A DNA stretch of 64,000 bases from Alphaproteobacteria bacterium (GCA_020445145.1 JAGRHC010000018.1:56691-120690), one strand, 5' to 3'. Counted from the stretch's first letter, positions 1-9,599 are shown. Program-made: numbers and translations. The notes: generated by a model from the letters alone, not told the origin.

Positions 1-651
1 ATATGGACTTTGCGTCAAACGGCAAAACTGCTCAAGAATATCAGGCCGGAACCCGTAAAGCCCCATATGCTGCCACACCGGTGAAAAATCGCTCTCAGAG
101 CGTAATTTCTCTTCCCCGCGGAGAGCAGGCAAAATCATCTTCGAAAACCAGAGTGCCTGCCCATCTTCCCGCACCACAGCGCTTGTCCCGCTAAAGGGAG
201 ATTTTTCCTTCTTCTCGCGCAAACGATCCAGATCCGCCCAGCGCAAACGATGCACAGGCGTCACAACCTCATAATGCGGATGGGCGGCAAAAGCCTCAAA
301 GAGCTGGTGAAGCACATGCGGCGGCGTAAAAGGCGCGTCCCCCTGCAAATTGACAACAAAATCCGGCCAGTTTTCAAGCTGACGCAAAGCCGCCAGAACC
401 CGGTCCGATCCGCTGGCGCAGCTTTCTGGCGTCATCAACGCCTGAACCCCAAGCGCGGCCGCATGATCGGAAATCTGCACATGATCGGTCGCCACAAAAA
501 TCTCGGCGCCGTCATAACCCTCGATAGCCTCCCGAGCCACATCCACAACCCGCGAAAGCATCGTCCTGCCGCCAATCATCGCCAAGGGCTTCCCCGGCAG
601 GCGCGTGGAACCGAAGCGGGCAGGGATGGCAACCGCAAACTTCAAACTCAT
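1..651 (-). CDS. kdsB: 3-deoxy-manno-octulosonate cytidylyltransferase (CMP-Kdo synthetase), 3' end cut by window
   Basis: KdsB activates Kdo with CTP to make CMP-Kdo, the donor for the inner core of lipopolysaccharide, in the cytoplasm. The 217 visible codons start MSLKFAVAIPARFGSTRLPGKPL, the nucleotide-binding signature of the family, followed by a VATDH segment and NLQGDAPF, the substrate-loop motif. The frame stays open to base 1 and ends inside the HxGLYGFRP region, so about 30-35 C-terminal residues lie outside. Its ATG overlaps the stop of the upstream solute-binding gene (ATGA), implying translational coupling. Function is assigned from family motifs and is secure. Confidence 0.93.
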   Translation of the reverse strand, partial: MSLKFAVAIPARFGSTRLPGKPLAMIGGRTMLSRVVDVAREAIEGYDGAEIFVATDHVQISDHAAALGVQALMTPESCASGSDRVLAALRQLENWPDFVVNLQGDAPFTPPHVLHQLFEAFAAHPHYEVVTPVHRLRWADLDRLREKKEKSPFSGTSAVVREDGQALWFSKMILPALRGEEKLRSESDFSPVWQHMGLYGFRPDILEQFCRLTQSPY

Positions 652-2561
652 GGCGCGTCCTGCGCTTTCTCCCCCTCAGCCGCCGGAGTAGGTTCCACAG
701 GTGGCGCCGCCGCACCCGCGCTCCACCAGGTCTGGGCAATCATCGGGCTCTGCCCCGAAAGCTGCTCTGGCCGCTCAATCGTGTCCCAGTGCGCAATCCG
801 CCATTTCGGATAATGCCACATCGGAATAACGTAGTAATTCCAGAGCAAAACCCGGTCCAGCGCATGGGTTTTGGTCACAAGATCCTCTCGCGATGTCGCA
901 TGAATAAGTTCGGTAATAATCTCGTCAATCGCCGGATTTTTGATCCCGATAATATTGCGTGACCCCGGCATATCTGCCTTATCACTCCCCCAAAATTCGC
1001 GCTGCTCATTTCCCGGAGAATCAGACTCGGCAAACGTTCCAATGGTCATATCGTAATCAAAATCATTCATCCGGTTTTGATATTGCGCCGGATCAACCAC
1101 CCGGAAAGTCGTCTCTACCCCAATCTTTTTCAAATTCTGCTGGAACGGCAAAATCCAGCGCTCAAAAACACTGGAATTGTCCAGAATTTCAAACGAAAGC
1201 CGGACAGGCCCCTCTGGCGTCTGTTTAACGCGCACATGATCTTCTCCCATCATATACCCGGCTTGATCCAGTAATTCTGCGGCTTTCTTCAAATTCATTC
1301 GCATATTCCCGGACCCGTCTGTCACAGGAACCTGATAGGTTGCCGTAAAAACTTCATCCGGAATTTGTCCCCGAAAAGGCTCAAGAATCTGAAGCTCTTC
1401 AGGCGTCGGTAAACCGCTGGAGGCCAGCTCGGAATTCTCGAAATAACTATTGGTCCGCGTGTACGTCCCAAAAGCGAACTGCTTGTTCGACCACTCAAAA
1501 TCAAACGCGTAAGCAAGCGCTTCCCGAACAAGACGGTCCCGGAAAACCGGCCTGCGGATATTATAGGCAAAAGACTGCATCCCCGAAGGTCTGCTATTTT
1601 CAATCTCTTCTTTGATCAGCTTACCGTTTTTCACGGCAGGAATTCCATAGCCGGTTGCCCAGATTTTAGCATTGTTTTCAAGCTTCACATCAAAGCTTCC
1701 GGCCAGAAACGCCTCATGGGCCACATCGGTATCCTTGTAATAATCATAAACCAGCCGATCAAAATTATTCATCCCCTTGAACAACGCCATATCCTTACCC
1801 CACCAGTTTGGATTGCGCACATATTCAATCGAGCGTCCTGGCTCGACTTTTCCGATCTTGTACGGCCCGCTCCCCAAGGGCGGCTCCAATGTGGTCTGCG
1901 AAAAATCATGCGTCCCGTCTGTCCAGTAATGCTTCGGTAAAACAGACATTTGCCCAATAATAAGAGGTAGTTCAGCATTTTGCTTCACGCGAAACTTGAA
2001 CAGGACATCCTGCGTATTTTCAGCCGTCACACTCTCGACATCCTGCCAGTAGGCTTTGAAAAACGGATACCCTTTTTCAACCAGAGTATTAAACGTCCAG
2101 ACAACATCATCCGCCGTCACAGGCGTCCCGTCGCTCCAGCGTGCCTCGGGACGCAGATGAAAACGCGTCCACGATTTATCCGGCGCAACCGTAATGGTTT
2201 CTGCCAGCGCCCCATACATGCTAAACGGCTCATCATTGCTTTGATCCATCAAACATTCATAGATAAGGCCGCAACCAAAATAGGCAAGGCCCGCAGCTGA
2301 CGTCCCCTTAATAATAAACGGGTTCAGGGAATCAAACGTCCCGATCGCATTTTGCCGCAAAGTACCACCTTTCGGCGCATTCGGATTCACATAGTCCAGA
2401 TGTGTAAAATCAGCCCCGTATTTTGGCGTCCCGTGCAAAGCAATCGCAGGCTGCGCCTGTGCTTCTCCTGATGTTGCCTGATCCTGCGCCGCCGCCTGTG
2501 GAAAGGGTAGGTATAAACCTGCGCAAAAGAACAAAATCATAACCGACCAAATACGCCGCAT
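648..2561 (-). CDS. periplasmic extracellular solute-binding protein family 5 (YejA/oligopeptide type)
   Basis: This is the periplasmic ligand-binding component of an ABC importer of the peptide/nickel class (SBP_bac_5), closest in layout to YejA. The start chosen is the ATG preceded by GGAGAT at six bases. It gives a Sec signal peptide (MRRIWSVMILFFCAGLYLPF, then AAAQ) and about 637 residues. Family features include the N-terminal DYVNPNAPKGGTLR segment, typical of YejA-type proteins, and a WSDGTPVTADDVVWTF motif. No permease or ATPase genes are visible, so the partner transporter lies elsewhere or beyond the window. It overlaps kdsB by four bases. The exact ligand is unknown. Confidence 0.88.
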   Translation of the reverse strand: MRRIWSVMILFFCAGLYLPFPQAAAQDQATSGEAQAQPAIALHGTPKYGADFTHLDYVNPNAPKGGTLRQNAIGTFDSLNPFIIKGTSAAGLAYFGCGLIYECLMDQSNDEPFSMYGALAETITVAPDKSWTRFHLRPEARWSDGTPVTADDVVWTFNTLVEKGYPFFKAYWQDVESVTAENTQDVLFKFRVKQNAELPLIIGQMSVLPKHYWTDGTHDFSQTTLEPPLGSGPYKIGKVEPGRSIEYVRNPNWWGKDMALFKGMNNFDRLVYDYYKDTDVAHEAFLAGSFDVKLENNAKIWATGYGIPAVKNGKLIKEEIENSRPSGMQSFAYNIRRPVFRDRLVREALAYAFDFEWSNKQFAFGTYTRTNSYFENSELASSGLPTPEELQILEPFRGQIPDEVFTATYQVPVTDGSGNMRMNLKKAAELLDQAGYMMGEDHVRVKQTPEGPVRLSFEILDNSSVFERWILPFQQNLKKIGVETTFRVVDPAQYQNRMNDFDYDMTIGTFAESDSPGNEQREFWGSDKADMPGSRNIIGIKNPAIDEIITELIHATSREDLVTKTHALDRVLLWNYYVIPMWHYPKWRIAHWDTIERPEQLSGQSPMIAQTWWSAGAAAPPVEPTPAAEGEKAQDAP

Positions 2562-2627
2562 CGTCTTATCTCCACTGTTCATATCGGAAAACATTCTATC
2601 GCCCCGCGCCGCATTGTCACGGCAAAA

Positions 2628-3956
2628 TTAAGCCGCGTTCTGCACACGGTAGCGCCCGTGAATACCGGGCTTGCCAAACAGATAGCCTTGCCCGTACTGC
2701 AAATCGTAATCCAGCAACCCGCGCAAATCCTCTTCGGTTTCAATCTGTGCCGCAATGATATCAATTCCGGCCTCTTCCAGCGCACGTTTCTTCGCGGCAA
2801 TATCCGCAACCTGCCGCGCACTCCCTTTCGCATCAGGGAAGGCCGAAACAGAAATCTTGATAAAGCGGACATTCCGGTCCTGAAGCTCCATCACATTCCC
2901 CGGCACCTCCGCCACATGATCGAGCGAAAACCGGCAACCCAGCTTACCCAAAGCCTCAAGGATTTTGTGCTCCGAAACACTGACGTTAAAAAACTCAGTC
3001 TGCGTCATCTCGAAAATCAACAACGGCGCAAGCTTCCGGTTGCGCGCCAGAAACCGCAAAAGATCATTCATAAAATGGCGGTCTTTCAAAATGCGCGGAG
3101 AGATATTGAGGAAAAACCCGTTCGGCCCGCCCGGCTTATCGCGATCCTTACGGATCAAAAACAAAGAATGCAAAAGCAACGTATTATCAATCCGCGCCAT
3201 CAGTGCCTCTTGGACCGCAATCGGCATATAACGCTCCGCCGGAAGATAAAGCCCCGGCTTGGCGCGCACCCGCGCAAAAACCTCATAAAACGCCATCTGG
3301 CGCTTCGGCAGCTTCATAATCGGCTGCATAAACGCCTCGATTTTCCGGGCCTCGACCGCCGCATGCAACAGCTCGCGCACGACAAGATCGCTCATCTGCG
3401 CACTATCAACATCCATATCCTCATCATTCGCCGGGAAGGCTGGCGGAGGAGGGCGCACAGCTTGCTTGCTCGAAGCCGCAGCAACGGGGGCCGCCACATC
3501 ACGGGCCCGCAACTGAGTTGGAACAATCCGCTCAACCGGAGCAGGCACGACCGGGGGAGGCATGGAAGCCTTTTGCAACGCCGTTTTCGCCGCGACCTCA
3601 ATCTCCGCCAAGGATGTTTTAAGATCGGCAAGTTCCTGCGTATGCTTCTGCAGGGAAGCGCTCATCCGGTCCTGCCGATCCTGCATATCCGCCAGAACCT
3701 TCGCTACGCCGGAGGGCTCATACGATGCTTTCTCTGCGACTGCCTGGCGCTTGCGTCCTTTTAAAGCCTTCACCCCGCCCGGCAGGATAAAACAAGCCGC
3801 CGCGATCAACGTCGCCGCAACAAGCCCAAGCTCCAGCGAAATCATACTCAGCAAACTCACAAGCACCGCACAGATCAATATCCCGCATGCCCACGCAAGC
3901 TGCAGGAGCAGCACACTGTAATCCGTCTTCTTTGTTTTTGTCTTCTTTGCAGCCAT
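2628..3956 (-). CDS. membrane-anchored degenerate EAL-domain protein, TipF-like
   Basis: The 442-residue protein has two membrane helices near residues 16-58, a long coiled coil (about 75-125), a Pro/Ala linker and a C-terminal EAL-fold domain (about 195-440). The EAL active site is eroded: the EAL triplet reads EVF, DDFG reads LDHV, and AEGVET reads AAQIET, while NISP, the FEMT glutamate and IKIS lysine remain. This layout matches Caulobacter TipF, a c-di-GMP receptor needed for flagellar assembly at the pole; it is probably a binder rather than an active phosphodiesterase. Its ATG overlaps the pyrD stop (TGATG). The TipF assignment rests on architecture and on flagellar genes nearby, so it is an inference. 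Confidence 0.72.
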   Translation of the reverse strand: MAAKKTKTKKTDYSVLLLQLAWACGILICAVLVSLLSMISLELGLVAATLIAAACFILPGGVKALKGRKRQAVAEKASYEPSGVAKVLADMQDRQDRMSASLQKHTQELADLKTSLAEIEVAAKTALQKASMPPPVVPAPVERIVPTQLRARDVAAPVAAASSKQAVRPPPPAFPANDEDMDVDSAQMSDLVVRELLHAAVEARKIEAFMQPIMKLPKRQMAFYEVFARVRAKPGLYLPAERYMPIAVQEALMARIDNTLLLHSLFLIRKDRDKPGGPNGFFLNISPRILKDRHFMNDLLRFLARNRKLAPLLIFEMTQTEFFNVSVSEHKILEALGKLGCRFSLDHVAEVPGNVMELQDRNVRFIKISVSAFPDAKGSARQVADIAAKKRALEEAGIDIIAAQIETEEDLRGLLDYDLQYGQGYLFGKPGIHGRYRVQNAA

Positions 3957-5041
3957 CAAGCTTTCCCGCTCACATCAAGCCCCTTGGCCTGCGATATATG
4001 ATCCAGCCCGTCACGCGCCATAAGCTCCAGCAAACCCCGGTTCATGGCCCCCGCAATCGCTGGGCCCTCGTAAATCAAGCCTGAGTATACCTGCACAAGG
4101 CTAGCCCCGGCGCGTATTTTCTCATAAGCATCCGCCGCGCAGCTAACGCCGCCAACGCCAATAATCGGAAGCTTGCCCTTCGTAAGCCGGTAAAAACTGC
4201 GGATAATCGCCGTAGATTTATCCTTGAGCGGCGCGCCGCTAAGCCCGCCTTTCTCTGAACGAAACCGCTCCGGCAAGCTTTCTGGGCGCTCCAACGTCGT
4301 ATTCGTCAAAACAATCCCGTCCACATTCCCGCCGAGCAAAACCTCGGCAATATCCGCCTGCTGCTCTTCACTCAAATCAGGCGCCAGCTTGATCAGGAGG
4401 GGAGGCGGGTTATCCGCATCGCAAGATACTTCCCGCTCTTTACGCATACGCTCCAAAAGAGCCGCCAAAGCGTCTTTGTGCTGCAAATCACGTAAACCCG
4501 GCGTATTGGGGGAGGAAATATTCACCACAAGGTAATCTGCCAAAGGCCCGAGCGAACGGATCAGCGCACAGTAATCATGCGCTGGATCGACCTGATCCTT
4601 GTTCATGCCGATATTAATCCCGACAATCCCCTCGGGCCGGGTAAGGGCATGACGAAACTTCTCAATATTCTCCCGGAAAACAAGCGCGCCTTTATTGGGA
4701 AAGCCCATCCTGTTAATCACCGCACGGCTCGAAGGTTCCCGGAAAATACGGGGGCGCGGGTTTCCATCCTGAGGATTCGGCGTCACGGTCCCGGCCTCTG
4801 CAAAGCCAAATCCCATGCGCAGAACAGGACCAACCACCTCGGCATTCTTATCAAATCCAGCCGCAACGCCAACCGGGTTCGGAAAACGAAGTCCCCAGAG
4901 GTCTTGCGTAAGTTTTTCCGATCGCGTAACGCCGCACGTCGGCAAAGGCACGGTTCTCAAGGCCTTCAACGTCACTTGGTGCGCCTGTTCCGGGTCCATA
5001 GAAAAGACCAGCGGCCGCGCAAACTGATAGAGATTAAGCAT
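3956..5041 (-). CDS. pyrD: dihydroorotate dehydrogenase (quinone), class 2
   Basis: PyrD oxidises dihydroorotate to orotate in pyrimidine synthesis, passing electrons through FMN to quinone at the inner membrane. The 361-residue protein has the class 2 N-terminal helical extension (LYQFARPLVFSMDPEQAH), the VAAGFDKN substrate loop, NISSPNTPGLR (the family signature with the catalytic serine region), the KLAPDL segment, and a C-terminal GVGGV phosphate-binding motif. Length is normal for the class. Downstream, the TipF-like gene overlaps its stop, so the two are cotranscribed. Confidence 0.96.
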   Translation of the reverse strand: MLNLYQFARPLVFSMDPEQAHQVTLKALRTVPLPTCGVTRSEKLTQDLWGLRFPNPVGVAAGFDKNAEVVGPVLRMGFGFAEAGTVTPNPQDGNPRPRIFREPSSRAVINRMGFPNKGALVFRENIEKFRHALTRPEGIVGINIGMNKDQVDPAHDYCALIRSLGPLADYLVVNISSPNTPGLRDLQHKDALAALLERMRKEREVSCDADNPPPLLIKLAPDLSEEQQADIAEVLLGGNVDGIVLTNTTLERPESLPERFRSEKGGLSGAPLKDKSTAIIRSFYRLTKGKLPIIGVGGVSCAADAYEKIRAGASLVQVYSGLIYEGPAIAGAMNRGLLELMARDGLDHISQAKGLDVSGKA

Positions 5042-5110
5042 GACCTACATTTAGGCCTTTTTGCCCCAAGGGTCCAGAAGGATTTCACATCAGGAAAAAA
5101 TTATACGGGA

Positions 5111-5680
5111 TTATTCTGGCGTACGAAAATGCTTGGCACCGGCGATCATATACTCAGCCCCGGTAATCACCGTCAGAACCGCCGCAATCATCAAAAGCCA
5201 CAGGCCAAGCCCAAGCGCATATGGGGCATACGGCCCGATAATCAGAAAAAATATCGCAAGCATTTGCGAGGCTGTCTTCCATTTTGCCAGCCGCATCACC
5301 GGAACCTGAACATTCTTCGGCCCCAGAAATTCCCGCAATCCCGAGATCAAAAATTCCCGCGCAAAAATAACAATCACCGGCAACAGCCACAGACCGGCAA
5401 TCCGGCCCGCACCAACCAGCAAAATCATCAACGTTGCCACGAAAATTTTATCAGAAATAGGGTCAAGAAAAGTTCCGAATGCGCTGGTTTGATTGTATTT
5501 TCTGGCAACATAACCATCAAAAAAATCCGTCACAGCCGCAATCGCATAAACCAGCCCGCAAAGCCAGGCCGCCCAGCCGCCCCAAGCGGGCTCAAGATAA
5601 AAAAGCCCGATCATAATCGGCAGCAAAAATAACCGCGAAACGGTCAAAATATTGGCAAAATTTTCCTTAAGAAATGTCAT
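5111..5680 (-). CDS. pgsA: CDP-diacylglycerol-glycerol-3-phosphate 3-phosphatidyltransferase
   Basis: PgsA makes phosphatidylglycerol phosphate from CDP-diacylglycerol and glycerol-3-phosphate in the inner membrane. The 189-residue protein is mostly hydrophobic, with several membrane helices, and carries the complete CDP-alcohol phosphotransferase signature: DGYVAR, then G eight residues on, then D-x3-D (FDGYVAR ... GTFLDPISD). ATG is preceded by GAGGAC. It is the first gene of a minus-strand run leading to pyrD, with a 69-base gap between them. Confidence 0.94.
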   Translation of the reverse strand: MTFLKENFANILTVSRLFLLPIMIGLFYLEPAWGGWAAWLCGLVYAIAAVTDFFDGYVARKYNQTSAFGTFLDPISDKIFVATLMILLVGAGRIAGLWLLPVIVIFAREFLISGLREFLGPKNVQVPVMRLAKWKTASQMLAIFFLIIGPYAPYALGLGLWLLMIAAVLTVITGAEYMIAGAKHFRTPE

Positions 5681-5721
5681 CTGTCCTCAAAGTACCAAAA
5701 GCAGCTAAAATCAGCATCGCA

Positions 5722-6315
5722 CTAGGACGACATGCTATAGGTTTCCGGTGTAAAACCCAATAACTCAGCATCACTTTTCCCCGAAATACGACGCATCAAA
5801 CGAAGCGCAGATTTTGCGAAGTGCGTGCGGAACATATTTACAGCCCCGTCATGTTGGCGAACAGGGTATCTCTGAGGCAACGTCGCGTCAGCATAAAAGA
5901 CCCGCGCCGCTTCGGTCAGCATATTTGCAGGCATCCGGTATTCATCCAAAACAACACGCATATGACGAATAATCCTGCTGAGATCATATTCAGGATAATC
6001 TTTAAGTTTCTTTTCTAATAGATCGGCCGCTAGCTCAAGAGTTTTTGAGCCATTAGGTCTACTACGAATAGGCATACAGCGAATAGCCTGCATAACCTGT
6101 GTCTCAAACGCCCCTTCTTCAAGGGCTTCAATGATAAGGTGACCATACTCTACGGCATTAAGTTGTGATCGATGAAAATGAACGATTTTACCGCCTGGTT
6201 GTACGATCACGGTGTCTTCTAACGCCCGGTCTCTCCAATACTCAAGGCGCATAAGAGGAGAATCGAAATCTACTGTTCCGGCCCCCTCAAAAGACTCTCT
6301 CAACTTATCATTCAC
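5722..6315 (-). CDS. hypothetical protein, unknown family
   Basis: I do not recognise this protein. It is soluble and about 197 residues long, helical in its second half, with no signal peptide or membrane helix. The first half contains an RLEYWRDRA segment and a GGKIVHFHRSQLNA stretch; the C-terminus ends ETYSMSS. The start given is a GTG preceded by GGAG at seven bases; an ATG at 6363 would add 16 residues but has no ribosome-binding site. The gene is visibly AT-richer than the pgsA and pyrD genes beside it, like other orphan genes in this window. Confidence 0.6.
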   Translation of the reverse strand: MNDKLRESFEGAGTVDFDSPLMRLEYWRDRALEDTVIVQPGGKIVHFHRSQLNAVEYGHLIIEALEEGAFETQVMQAIRCMPIRSRPNGSKTLELAADLLEKKLKDYPEYDLSRIIRHMRVVLDEYRMPANMLTEAARVFYADATLPQRYPVRQHDGAVNMFRTHFAKSALRLMRRISGKSDAELLGFTPETYSMSS

Positions 6316-6402
6316 AATACATCTCCAACCCTGCTCATAATTTTTATAGACGCACCATGCCATATAGAGAATATGAAAAACAAGAGCAAGGAGTAAGAGG
6401 TA

Positions 6403-7392
6403 TTAATTTTTTAAGGCAAAAGAGGCAACCACAGGATAATGATCCGATCCCATCGCATCAGCGCGCCGCCGCTCAAGCAGAATCATGTCCCCTTTAAAGA
6501 GAACATAATCGATTGGAATTTGAAAAATCTGAAAAACGTACTGGCTTGGCCAAGTTGGAATAGGGGTGGGTGATATATAAATATTCTGCAATCCCGTTTT
6601 TTGCATAAGATTAGAAAAATAGGGGGAGTAAGCAGTAATATTCCAGTCTCCGCTAACAATTATATTTTTGCTTTTATCTGTCGCAACTGCATCTCCAATA
6701 GCGTCCAAATCCCCGTTCCGTTGCTTGGAATACTGCGCATTAACAGGGGGCGGCGGATGAATCGTGTAATAAGAAATCTCCGGCCCATCCGGAATCTGAA
6801 TAAGAGCGTGAATATAAAAATTCTCAAAGCTATAGGCTTTGGTCCTTACAACAGCAGAATCAACAATTGGAAACTTGCTCGCAAGGACCTGCCCAAACGC
6901 ATGTTTGCGCGGCTCAAGAACTTGATAGGGATAAGTATCCTTCAGCGAATACAAAGCATGAGAAATGGTATCACCTGCCTCCTGAATAACAAAAATATCC
7001 GGGTTTTCAGACTTGATCCAGGCTATTAGGCTACTTTGGTCGGTGTTGCCAATATTCTTGTTATAATGTGCAATCTTTACAATCGTAGCATCATCGAGCA
7101 TCGATGGAATAGGGGCAACATGAAAGCGCCAAACAATCTCGATAAAGCTTGCGCACCCCGTAAGAACAACAAGGCCACCCAAAATGTACTTTTTCTTCCA
7201 CAAGAAAAACGGCGCAAGAATAAGGCTGCCGACTAAATATTGTGTCATAAAATGCCGTAATAGATCAAAAACCCAATATTCCTGTGCCGCGAGAGAGCAA
7301 AGGTAGGCACAAACAAGAAATGCGCCCGAAACGAGGGCGCATTGCATAAGAAAAGGATCTTTTCGCGAATTGCTCTCGGATGCCACAGCCAC
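6403..7392 (-). CDS. endonuclease/exonuclease/phosphatase-fold protein with N-terminal membrane helices
   Basis: The N-terminal 90 residues form two or three hydrophobic helices. The remainder is an endonuclease/exonuclease/phosphatase (EEP) domain with the expected metal and catalytic motifs: IVKIAHYNKN for the first strand, FVIQEAGD (catalytic Glu), SGDWNI (the GDxN motif) and GSDHYPVVA (the terminal SDH). Such proteins hydrolyse phosphodiesters of nucleic acids or lipids; the substrate cannot be told. The start is uncertain: GTG at 7392 follows the ctrA stop directly, and an internal ATG at 7347 lacks a clear ribosome-binding site. It is AT-richer than ctrA. Confidence 0.8.
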   Translation of the reverse strand: MAVASESNSRKDPFLMQCALVSGAFLVCAYLCSLAAQEYWVFDLLRHFMTQYLVGSLILAPFFLWKKKYILGGLVVLTGCASFIEIVWRFHVAPIPSMLDDATIVKIAHYNKNIGNTDQSSLIAWIKSENPDIFVIQEAGDTISHALYSLKDTYPYQVLEPRKHAFGQVLASKFPIVDSAVVRTKAYSFENFYIHALIQIPDGPEISYYTIHPPPPVNAQYSKQRNGDLDAIGDAVATDKSKNIIVSGDWNITAYSPYFSNLMQKTGLQNIYISPTPIPTWPSQYVFQIFQIPIDYVLFKGDMILLERRRADAMGSDHYPVVASFALKN

Positions 7393-8106
7393 CTAAGCGT
7401 TCGCCGCCTTCTGGCTCTTGGCTTTCTCAGCCGCAGGATCACGCAGCACATAACCGCGCCCCCACACTGTCTCGATATAGTTCGATCCGTCGGTCGCATC
7501 CGCCAGCTTTTTGCGCAGCTTGCAGATAAACACATCGATAATCTTCACTTCTGGCTCGTCCATACCGCCGTAAAGGTGGTTGAGGAACATCTCCTTCGTC
7601 AAAGTCGAACCTTTGCGAAGCGAAAGAAGCTCAAGAATGCCATACTCTTTCCCCGTCAAATGTAACGGGTTCCCGGCGGCTTCTACAGTACGGGAATCAA
7701 GGTTAACCTTGATCTGGCCGGTTTCGATAATGCTCTGCGAATGCCCTTGGGAACGGCGGACAATCGCCTGAATCCGCGCAACCAGCTCACGCTTGTCGAA
7801 CGGCTTGGTCAAATAGTCATCGGCGCCAAACCCCAGACCTTTAATCTTGTTATCAAGCTCGGTAAGGCCAGAGAGAATAAGGATAGGCGTCTCAACCTTG
7901 GCATTGCGCAGCGCCTTCAAAACGTCATACCCGTCCATATCAGGCAGCATCAGGTCAAGAATAATAATGTCGTAATCATAAATCTTACCAAGGTCCAAGC
8001 CATCCTCGCCCAGATCAGTGGTGTCCACAATATAGCCCTCGGACTTGAGCATCAGCTCAATACTCTTGGCAGTGGATGTATCGTCTTCTACTAGCAAAAC
8101 GCGCAT
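7393..8106 (-). CDS. ctrA: cell-cycle master response regulator CtrA
   Basis: CtrA is the essential OmpR-type response regulator that controls cell-cycle, pilus and flagellar genes in alphaproteobacteria. The 237-residue protein begins MRVLLVEDD, has phosphoacceptor Asp51 in DLMLPDMDG, Lys in TKPF, and the strongly conserved winged-helix segment LTGKEY, LRKGTTL-like [21 protein letters not shown] and [10 protein letters not shown] that is close to diagnostic for CtrA. The ATG at 8106 follows GGGGGAGA. It is transcribed away from fliI, and the shared upstream region carries several TTAA boxes, suggesting autoregulation. The family identification is very secure. Confidence 0.97.
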   Translation of the reverse strand: MRVLLVEDDTSTAKSIELMLKSEGYIVDTTDLGEDGLDLGKIYDYDIIILDLMLPDMDGYDVLKALRNAKVETPILILSGLTELDNKIKGLGFGADDYLTKPFDKRELVARIQAIVRRSQGHSQSIIETGQIKVNLDSRTVEAAGNPLHLTGKEYGILELLSLRKGSTLTKEMFLNHLYGGMDEPEVKIIDVFICKLRKKLADATDGSNYIETVWGRGYVLRDPAAEKAKSQKAANA

Positions 8107-8164
8107 GTGGTTTCTCCCCCGGTCGGATAAATGCGGCAAAAAAGGAACGGTTTTTGTAACAACC

Positions 8165-8199
8165 TTAACAAATATATTAACAAATCTTAAAAAGGTTAA
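8165..8199. promoter_or_regulatory. cluster of four TTAA boxes between ctrA and fliI (possible CtrA sites)
   Basis: TTAA occurs at 8165, 8177, 8187 and 8196, with spacers of 8, 6 and 5 bases; three are TTAAC and the last is the palindrome GTTAAC. The CtrA consensus is TTAA-N7-TTAA, so spacing is near but not perfect. The position, 60-95 bases upstream of the ctrA ATG and 70-100 bases upstream of fliI, suits autoregulation and control of fliI. This is an inference from motif and position. Confidence 0.45.
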
Positions 8200-8267
8200 C
8201 AAACGTTTTCATTGTTTTTTGTTTTGCTGCTAAAATCTAAAAACCGAGGGGAGGGACGAACAGGCCT

Positions 8268-9599
8268 ATGGACAGACTCGCCGAACAAGCCGCATCCGCA
8301 ATCGAAAACATCCAGCGTGTCGAAACCTTCGGTCGCGTCACAAAGATTCTCGGTCTTCTCGTCGAGATCGCGGGCGTCAGCGAAATCTTGTCGATCGGCT
8401 CCATCGTCCATTTACGCCCCGGCGGAAACCGCGATATTCCTTGCGAAGTTGTAGGGTTTCGCGATGGTCAGGTCCTCTTGATGCCCTTCGGAACGCTGGA
8501 GGGTGTCGGCATGGGCTGCATCGCCGTCGTCCAGAAACGCGAGCCGACCATAAGCCCTTCTGAAAAATGGCTGGGCCGCGTCATCAACGCCTTCGGGGAA
8601 CCGATTGACGGAAAAGGGGCACTGGTTCCCGGCGCCCATCCCGTCCCGCTCAAAAACAAACCCCCGCCGCCTCACTCAAGGCAACGAATGGGCGCGCAGC
8701 TTGACCTAGGCGTTCGCGCCGTCAACACCTTCCTCGCCACCTGCCGCGGCCAGCGTATGGGAATTTTCTCCGGCTCCGGCGTCGGGAAGTCGGTCCTCCT
8801 GTCAATGATGGCCCGCTACACCGAAGCCGACGTTTCGGTCATCGGCTTGGTTGGCGAACGTGGGCGAGAGGTACAGGAATTCCTTGAAGATGATCTCGGC
8901 CCCGAAGGACTTGCGCGCTCGGTCGTCGTCGTCGCCACTGGCGATGAACCCGCTCTGATGCGCCGTCAGGCCGCCTACGTCACCCTCGCGCTGGCCGAAT
9001 ATTTCCGCGATCAGGGCAAGCAGGTCCTGTGCCAGATCGACTCCGTCACCCGCTTCGCCATGGCACAGCGTGAAATCGGCCTCTCCGCAGGCGAGCCGCC
9101 AACCTCCAAAGGCTACCCGCCAACCACATTCGGGGAACTTGCAAGATTACTGGAACGCGCCGGCCCCGGCGCCCCGGGAAAAGGCTCTATTACCGGCCTG
9201 TTCTCTGTCCTCGTCGAAGGGGACGATCACAACGAGCCTGTCTCGGATGCCGTCCGCGGGATCGTTGACGGCCACATCGTCATGGAGCGCAAAATCGCGG
9301 ATAGAGGCCGCTACCCGGCAATCAATGTGCTGAAATCCGTCTCCCGTTCGCTCCCCGGCGCGATTACACCCCGGCAGTTTGAAATTCTGCGCGCCGCCAA
9401 AAAACTCATCACCACCTACGAGGATATGGCCGAACTGATCCGCCTTGGCGCCTACCGCAAAGGCAGCGACCCCTCCGTCGACGAGGCTATCATCCTTTAC
9501 CCCCATATCGAAACCTTCCTCCGCCAGGACAAGGAAGAGTGCACCACAATCGCGGAAGGATTCTCAAAACTGGCTGATCTGCTGGGAATCGATGCTTAA
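8268..9599 (+). CDS. fliI: flagellum-specific ATPase FliI
   Basis: FliI is the hexameric ATPase of the flagellar type III export apparatus at the cytoplasmic face of the basal body. The 443-residue protein has a Walker A motif GSGVGKS near residue 168, the GERGREVQEF segment, a Walker B region ending LCQIDSVTRFAMAQREI, and the SAGEPPTSKGYPPTTF sequence typical of FliI/SctN ATPases. Length is normal. Its usual partner fliJ lies 1.7 kb downstream, separated by two unrelated orphan genes. The intergenic region with ctrA carries TTAA boxes. Confidence 0.97.
   Translation: MDRLAEQAASAIENIQRVETFGRVTKILGLLVEIAGVSEILSIGSIVHLRPGGNRDIPCEVVGFRDGQVLLMPFGTLEGVGMGCIAVVQKREPTISPSEKWLGRVINAFGEPIDGKGALVPGAHPVPLKNKPPPPHSRQRMGAQLDLGVRAVNTFLATCRGQRMGIFSGSGVGKSVLLSMMARYTEADVSVIGLVGERGREVQEFLEDDLGPEGLARSVVVVATGDEPALMRRQAAYVTLALAEYFRDQGKQVLCQIDSVTRFAMAQREIGLSAGEPPTSKGYPPTTFGELARLLERAGPGAPGKGSITGLFSVLVEGDDHNEPVSDAVRGIVDGHIVMERKIADRGRYPAINVLKSVSRSLPGAITPRQFEILRAAKKLITTYEDMAELIRLGAYRKGSDPSVDEAIILYPHIETFLRQDKEECTTIAEGFSKLADLLGIDA

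Noticed and set aside
2658..3764. A 368-codon plus-strand open frame opposite the TipF-like gene
   Set aside because: The product is rich in Arg and His and has no domain. The minus-strand frame has a clear architecture and overlaps pyrD properly.
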